64,000 nt of DNA from NCBI RefSeq assembly GCF_013346665.1, contig NZ_JABVBB010000034.1, forward strand, positions 672,663 to 736,662, read 5' to 3'. The first letter of the stretch is position 1, and every line of letters begins with the position of its first letter. This document shows, piece by piece, positions 60,315 through 64,000 of this stretch. The DNA comes from Sulfitobacter maritimus. Lineage in GTDB: Bacteria > Pseudomonadota > Alphaproteobacteria > Rhodobacterales > Rhodobacteraceae. A model generated the notes under the pieces. That model ran no database searches, was not told the origin of the DNA, and saw nothing but the letters and a program-made list of their open reading frames with translations. The position numbers were made by a program, and so were the translations under genes.

Positions 60315-62080
60315 TTTTCCCCTTCATAGCGGGGCAGGGTGAAGCGAAAGGAGGTGCCTCTATCGGTGTCGCGCAATTGCAGATCCCCGCCCTGCATGCG
60401 TGCCAGACTGCGGGCGATGAACAGTCCAACCCCGGTGCCTCGTGTGCCGACACTGTTCTGGCCGCGAAAGTTTGCGTCAAACAATTGCGCGCGGTCCGCT
60501 TCTGCGATCTTTGGCCCGTCGTTCGTGACATCGCAGTGAAGCTCCGTTGCGTTCCCATGCAGATGTACGGTGATTGCAGAGCCCTTAGGCGCATATTTTA
60601 CGGCGTTCGACATGAGGTTTTCCAGCACCTGTTCCGCGTGCGCGGGGTCGCAAAGGGCGACGGCATTCAGATTGGCAGGGTGATCTGTCTCAATCCGCGC
60701 TTCGGGAGCCATCGCCTGTTGTCTGGCACGGACCCCTTCAAGCAAATTGCTCAGATCGCAGGCGACCCGGCGCGCGCCCACCTGACCGGTTTGAAGCCGT
60801 GTGGCGTCCATCGTGCTGGCCACCAGCCGGGTCAGCCCGGCAATGGCATCCCGCGCCCCGCGCGCGCGGTCCACGATCTCTGCTGTGCTGGCGCGGCCGC
60901 CCCGGCGGATCAGACGTTGCAATGCGGAATCGGCCACCGCCAGAGGTGTGCGGAATTGATGCGAGATCATCCCTGCGAAATTGCGGTAAAGATCCGCAGC
61001 AGAGCGCTCTCGCAACAGCGCCTCATCGAGCTCGCGGGTGCGTTCCGCCACAAGTTGTTCCAGATGCCCGCGGGTTTGCGCGGCCCGTTGGCGTGCGGCG
61101 TAGCGGTCGCTTGCGTCATGCATAAACACAATGGCTCCGACGACGCGCCCCTCGTCCAACATGGGCGAAAAGCGCAGGTCGACATAAAGCGCGGGTTCCT
61201 CCGCATCGCGGTAATAGGGCTGCAAGGCAATGCTGCGGTCCTTCCCAGCGAGCGATGCCTTAAGCGCCGTTTGGACATGGGCAGTGCCAAAGAAACCTGT
61301 GATATCAGACAGTTTTCGCCCCACGGCTCGCTCTGCCGGTTGGCCGGTCATGGTGGCCATGGCGTCGTTCCAGATCGTGCAGCGCCCGGCCGCGTCGATC
61401 GCCAAAATCCCGTCACCGCTGGAAGACACCAACAGCGCCGAGAAATCCCGCTCGCGCCGCAGCATGTTGGTCCGCTGGCGCGACAGGCGCAGCGCGAAAA
61501 AGAGCGTCAGGATCAAGACAGCGCCGGTCACGGTGATCCCAAAGAGCGAGGCGATGATCTGGCGCAACTGCGCGCGTGCGGTTTCGAGCCGCCCGCCCAG
61601 GTCGTCCCATTCGCGGATCATGGTTTTGTTGGCCGCGCGGGAAAAGAACCGCGTGAACGGCGCAAGCGCCTCGCGCAAGTCCTGCGCCGTGGAAGGAGAG
61701 ATCGGGGCAGACGGAGGCGCGATGCTCTGCAAAGTCTGGTTCAGCGTTGAAAGCTGCTCGCGCATCCCGATCTCTTCCATGAAGCGCCGTTGCGGTCCTT
61801 CGTGCAGCAGCGCAAAGCGGCTGCGCAACAGGTCAAGACGCAGCGCGATCTCCGCCGCATCTGCCTCCCCCAACTCCGCCCTCAAAGTGGTCTCGACAAG
61901 ACGCCGTGCGGCAATCTCGCTTTGGTGCATGACCCAGAGCATATTATGCTCCGCATTGACGCGAATATCATCCGCGACCCGGACCATGCGGTTCAGCGCA
62001 AAGGCCAGAAGCACCGCAAAGACAAAAATGGCGATCAGCGGCAGGATCAGAGCAAGACCGGGCCGACCGAGGGGTCTCAT
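60311..62080 (-). CDS. PAS-domain sensor histidine kinase
   Basis: A 589-residue inner-membrane kinase. TM1 (ALILPLIAIFVFAVLLAFAL, about residue 15) is followed by a periplasmic helical domain of about 150 residues with no recognised family, TM2 (LFGITVTGAVLILTLFFAL), and a PAS domain (LLVSSSGDGILAIDAAGRCTIWNDAMATMTG, about residue 235). The HisKA box is MISHQFRTPLAVADSA (about residue 375). The HATPase N-box is ENLMSNAVKYAPKG, with GTRGTGVGLFIARSLARMQGG. The signal may come through the SUOX-like secreted protein encoded just upstream, with which it overlaps by four bases. Confidence 0.93.
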   Translation of the reverse strand: MRPLGRPGLALILPLIAIFVFAVLLAFALNRMVRVADDIRVNAEHNMLWVMHQSEIAARRLVETTLRAELGEADAAEIALRLDLLRSRFALLHEGPQRRFMEEIGMREQLSTLNQTLQSIAPPSAPISPSTAQDLREALAPFTRFFSRAANKTMIREWDDLGGRLETARAQLRQIIASLFGITVTGAVLILTLFFALRLSRQRTNMLRRERDFSALLVSSSGDGILAIDAAGRCTIWNDAMATMTGQPAERAVGRKLSDITGFFGTAHVQTALKASLAGKDRSIALQPYYRDAEEPALYVDLRFSPMLDEGRVVGAIVFMHDASDRYAARQRAAQTRGHLEQLVAERTRELDEALLRERSAADLYRNFAGMISHQFRTPLAVADSALQRLIRRGGRASTAEIVDRARGARDAIAGLTRLVASTMDATRLQTGQVGARRVACDLSNLLEGVRARQQAMAPEARIETDHPANLNAVALCDPAHAEQVLENLMSNAVKYAPKGSAITVHLHGNATELHCDVTNDGPKIAEADRAQLFDANFRGQNSVGTRGTGVGLFIARSLARMQGGDLQLRDTDRGTSFRFTLPRYEGEK

Positions 62081-62550
62081 CTGATTTCAAGCTCCGACAG
62101 TTGCCAGACCCAGCGGTAGTCATAGCGGATGTCTTGCAATGCCTCATGCCCGTCACGCGGATAGACGATCCAAAGCGGGCCCTTGTCGGCCCGGTCCAGT
62201 TCCGCGCCATTCATACTGTAGCCAACGATCACGTCGTATTGCTCAACATCCGCGCGGGGGATGTCGACCACATAGTCGTTGAGCGCGGTAGCCGTGATCA
62301 CATCCCCCGTCGCATCCAATTGGGCAAGCAGATCGCGCAGCAGCACACCGGTAAAGTTGTGTACCCCATCGGTCACCACTGTCGATGTCTCTAACGTGGT
62401 GGTGGGCAGGGCGCGCAGATCGGCCATGGTGAAATGCGCAGGTGCGTCGTCAATCAGGCCAGTGACCTTTAGTATCACCGGTTCTTCAGCGGCCAGAGCG
62501 GCCCCGGCAAGCGCGATGCAGGTCGAGATTGATATAGCCGCGTAACGCAT
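62077..62550 (-). CDS. Secreted SUOX-fold (molybdopterin-binding domain-like) protein
   Basis: A 157-residue periplasmic protein with a signal peptide (MRYAAISISTCIALAGAALA). The mature part follows the SUOX/YedY-like fold seen in oxidoreductase molybdopterin-binding proteins: VTGLIDDAPAHFTMADLRALPTTTLETSTVVTDGVHNFTGVLLRDLLAQL...TALNDYVVDIP, then GPLWIVYPRD. The cofactor-ligand cysteine of true enzymes is not seen, so it is likely a non-catalytic sensor or binding module. It is the first gene of the operon with the histidine kinase and response regulator; the ATG at 62550 is 150 bases from the divergent lipoprotein. Confidence 0.87.
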   Translation of the reverse strand: MRYAAISISTCIALAGAALAAEEPVILKVTGLIDDAPAHFTMADLRALPTTTLETSTVVTDGVHNFTGVLLRDLLAQLDATGDVITATALNDYVVDIPRADVEQYDVIVGYSMNGAELDRADKGPLWIVYPRDGHEALQDIRYDYRWVWQLSELEIR

Positions 62551-62701
62551 AAGACCCTCATTTCTTTTCGGCAGTTCAACAGTCTGGCGGTCAGCATGCA
62601 ATCATAACGTGAAAAGTTTCGCTTTTCCCCGTCCAAACGAAGGGGGCGGCTTGGCGGTTTAGCGATTATGCGAAGGGGGTGTCGAAAAGGATCACCGCGC
62701 T

Positions 62702-63061
62702 ATGCGTCTTGCTAATACTGTCTCTGTCCTCATTGGCCTGTTGGTCCTGCAATCTTGCGGCACGCCGGAGTATCGCACCGAGCGGACCCATTGCGAGGCG
62801 GAGTGGCTGCTCAAGATCCCACCCGTCTATCGCCATGAACCGGTCACCAAATACCGCAGCGTTGAGCGCCCGAGTGGGGAGACCGTTTGTGAGACCGCAG
62901 GCACCACCACCACCTGCAAGCCGGTGATGAAGGCGATCTCAGTGCCTTACACCACGGTTGAGCGGGTCGATATTCGCAAGGCGCAGCGGGACCCGCAGAT
63001 CGCCTCCTGCGCGGCGCGGGCCTGTGCGGCGAAATACGGCAATAGCAAATGTGAGATCTAA
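62702..63061 (+). CDS. Small Cys-rich lipoprotein
   Basis: A 119-residue lipoprotein with signal peptide and lipobox (MRLANTVSVLIGLLVLQSC, Cys19 lipidated). The mature sequence is basic and polar with six more cysteines (HCEAEW, VCETAG, TCKPV, SCAARACAAKYGNSKCEI) that could form disulfides. It is unrecognised, but I believe it is a real gene from its signal and codon pattern. It is divergent from the SUOX-like gene. A hairpin follows its stop, and a membrane-protein gene begins 47 bases downstream. Confidence 0.78.
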   Translation: MRLANTVSVLIGLLVLQSCGTPEYRTERTHCEAEWLLKIPPVYRHEPVTKYRSVERPSGETVCETAGTTTTCKPVMKAISVPYTTVERVDIRKAQRDPQIASCAARACAAKYGNSKCEI

Positions 63062-63086
63062 CCCGCCGCGCAGCTGTCCGGCGGGT
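63061..63086 (+). terminator. Hairpin after the lipoprotein gene
   Basis: ACCCGCCG (63061-63068) pairs with CGGCGGGT (63079-63086) directly behind the stop codon. There is no poly-T, so it may be a weak terminator or mRNA 3' stabiliser. The next gene starts 22 bases later with a GGGAGGGG site. Confidence 0.45.
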
Positions 63087-63107
63087 CGATAAGGGAGGGG
63101 AACAACC

Positions 63108-64000
63108 ATGTGGAATTTCAGCATCGGCGGAGCGCTTAGGCTGATGGGGCGCACCTTGCCTTTCATCCTTTTGCGCATGGCGGTCTACTTCGGGATTACG
63201 CTGGGCTATATCCTCGTCACCGGCATGGGGGCGGGGGTCGGCTGGGGCATCGGCGGCTTTGGCGATGCGGAGTTCCGCGCCACGACCACCGCATGGGGCG
63301 GTTTTGCGGGCTTCGGCATTTTCGGGGCGCTGATGTACTGGGCGCGTGAATATATCCTCTACATCGTCAAAGCCGGCCATATCGCCGTGTTGGTCGAACT
63401 GATCGACGGCAAGCCGATGCCGGAGGGCCGCAGTCAGGTCGCCCATGCGACCACCGTGGTCAAAGAGCGTTTTCCACAGGCCAGCACCCTTTTCGTCATG
63501 GACCAACTGATCAAAGGCGTGGTCCGCGCCATCGCCGGGCTTTTGCGCGGCATCCTCACAATCCTGCCCGTGCCGGGGGTGCAACAGCTTGCCAGCATCC
63601 TGTCGGCCTTTTTGCGCATCGCAGTGGGCTTTGTGGATGAGGTGATCCTTGCCTATGCGATCCGCACGCGGTCCGACAACGCGTGGATGTCCGCGCGGGA
63701 GGCTTTGGTGCTCTATGGGCAGAACTACAAAGTGATGCTTAAAAACGCGGCATGGCTGGCGCTGATCGTCTATGGTCTGAGCTTTCTGGTCTTTGTGGTG
63801 ATGCTCGCCCCCGCGGCCTTGGTCGTTTATCTGATGCCGGGGGCATGGGCCGCCGGGGGCGTGGTCTTTGCACTGCTCTTTGCTTGGAGCGTCAAGGCCG
63901 CCTTGCTCGAACCCTTTGCCATCACCTGCATGATGCAGGTCTATTTCAAAACCATCGAGGGCCAAGAGCCGAACCCCGAATGGGATGCCAAGCTGGAGCA
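63108..64000 (+). CDS. Polytopic membrane protein, 3' end cut off by window edge
   Basis: A frame open from ATG 63108 (GGGAGGGGAACAACC upstream) to the window edge, 297 residues visible. It begins with MWNFSIGGALRLMGRTLPFILLRMAVYFGITLGY. There are at least four hydrophobic segments, including a Gly-rich one (VTGMGAGVGWGIGGFGDAEF) and the pair YGLSFLVFVVMLAPAALVVYL / AGGVVFALLFAWSVKAALL. An amphipathic middle (QVAHATTVVKERFPQASTLFVMDQLIKGVVRAIAG) separates them. I do not recognise the family. It is probably an inner-membrane protein; whether it is co-transcribed with the lipoprotein is unclear. Confidence 0.82.
   Translation, partial: MWNFSIGGALRLMGRTLPFILLRMAVYFGITLGYILVTGMGAGVGWGIGGFGDAEFRATTTAWGGFAGFGIFGALMYWAREYILYIVKAGHIAVLVELIDGKPMPEGRSQVAHATTVVKERFPQASTLFVMDQLIKGVVRAIAGLLRGILTILPVPGVQQLASILSAFLRIAVGFVDEVILAYAIRTRSDNAWMSAREALVLYGQNYKVMLKNAAWLALIVYGLSFLVFVVMLAPAALVVYLMPGAWAAGGVVFALLFAWSVKAALLEPFAITCMMQVYFKTIEGQEPNPEWDAKLE

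Noticed and set aside
60296..61750. 484-codon plus-strand frame opposite the histidine kinase
   Set aside because: Antisense of conserved HisKA/HATPase motifs; no independent evidence of coding.

Overview
The window reads as a chromosomal segment of an alphaproteobacterium of the Roseobacter group (Rhodobacterales; something Sulfitobacter-like fits, but the genus cannot be fixed from this sequence). The basis is GC-rich coding sequence, a class I 5-aminolevulinate synthase, a Bpt-type leucyl-transferase, an RF2 gene without the programmed frameshift, and alphaproteobacterial families such as DUF2849, DUF2852 and DUF2927. Almost all of it is housekeeping DNA packed in short operons. No insertion sequence, prophage, CRISPR array or rRNA operon is visible.

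Layout. 1-4562: assimilatory sulfate/sulfite reduction (cysH, cysI, DUF2849, cysG) with a divergent Lrp/AsnC regulator. 4610-9164: tpiA, an A-type Fe-S carrier, a SatD-like/DUF3307 pair, a secreted glycerophosphodiesterase and sufT. 9165-9555: a gene-free gap. 9556-13945: a retropepsin-RimK fusion, an MscS-type channel and an NfeD/SPFH pair. 14048-18989: tgt, an Old Yellow Enzyme and lon. 19125-20818: four tRNA genes (Val-CAC, Val-TAC, two identical Asp-GTC) around a histidine phosphatase gene; the first tRNA is followed by tandem partial copies of its own 3' half. 20936-36773: an M20 peptidase, an HWE-type kinase, hemA, a RodZ-like protein, ispG, a periplasmic DsbA/thioredoxin pair, an aminotransferase, an amidase (peptidoglycan), PBP1A, prfB and an amidase-signature enzyme.

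36780-43384: an XRE regulator opposite a degenerate cold-shock-like protein; ilvBN with a complete leader-peptide attenuator; bpt, RDD, DUF2852 and a YbaK-type deacylase. 43502-49596: glnE, a small conserved gene, an RlmI-like methyltransferase, a PIN protein, an M48 peptidase and an OsmC protein. 49666-53460: a MoxR ATPase / DUF2927 lipoprotein / 56-residue membrane protein / VWA protein locus. 53630-58496: dksA, an FAD monooxygenase, arginase plus ornithine cyclodeaminase, dsbB and a YqaA-type membrane protein. 58620-64000: tRNA-Leu, an orphan secreted protein, a secreted SUOX-fold protein / histidine kinase / LuxR-type response regulator operon, a lipoprotein and a truncated membrane protein.

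Functional themes are sulfur and Fe-S supply (cys genes, A-type carrier, sufT, ispG), envelope maintenance (amidase, PBP1A, RodZ-like, SPFH/NfeD/MscS, DsbA/DsbB), nitrogen and amino-acid metabolism (glnE, ilvBN, arginase/OCD) and stress proteolysis (lon, M48). The most unusual structures are the tRNA-Val 3'-half tandem array (19169-19533), the ilvBN attenuator (40611-40763), and paired operator-like repeats upstream of the DUF3307, DUF2852 and cysG/Lrp genes. I saw no clear multi-gene system that is certainly new.
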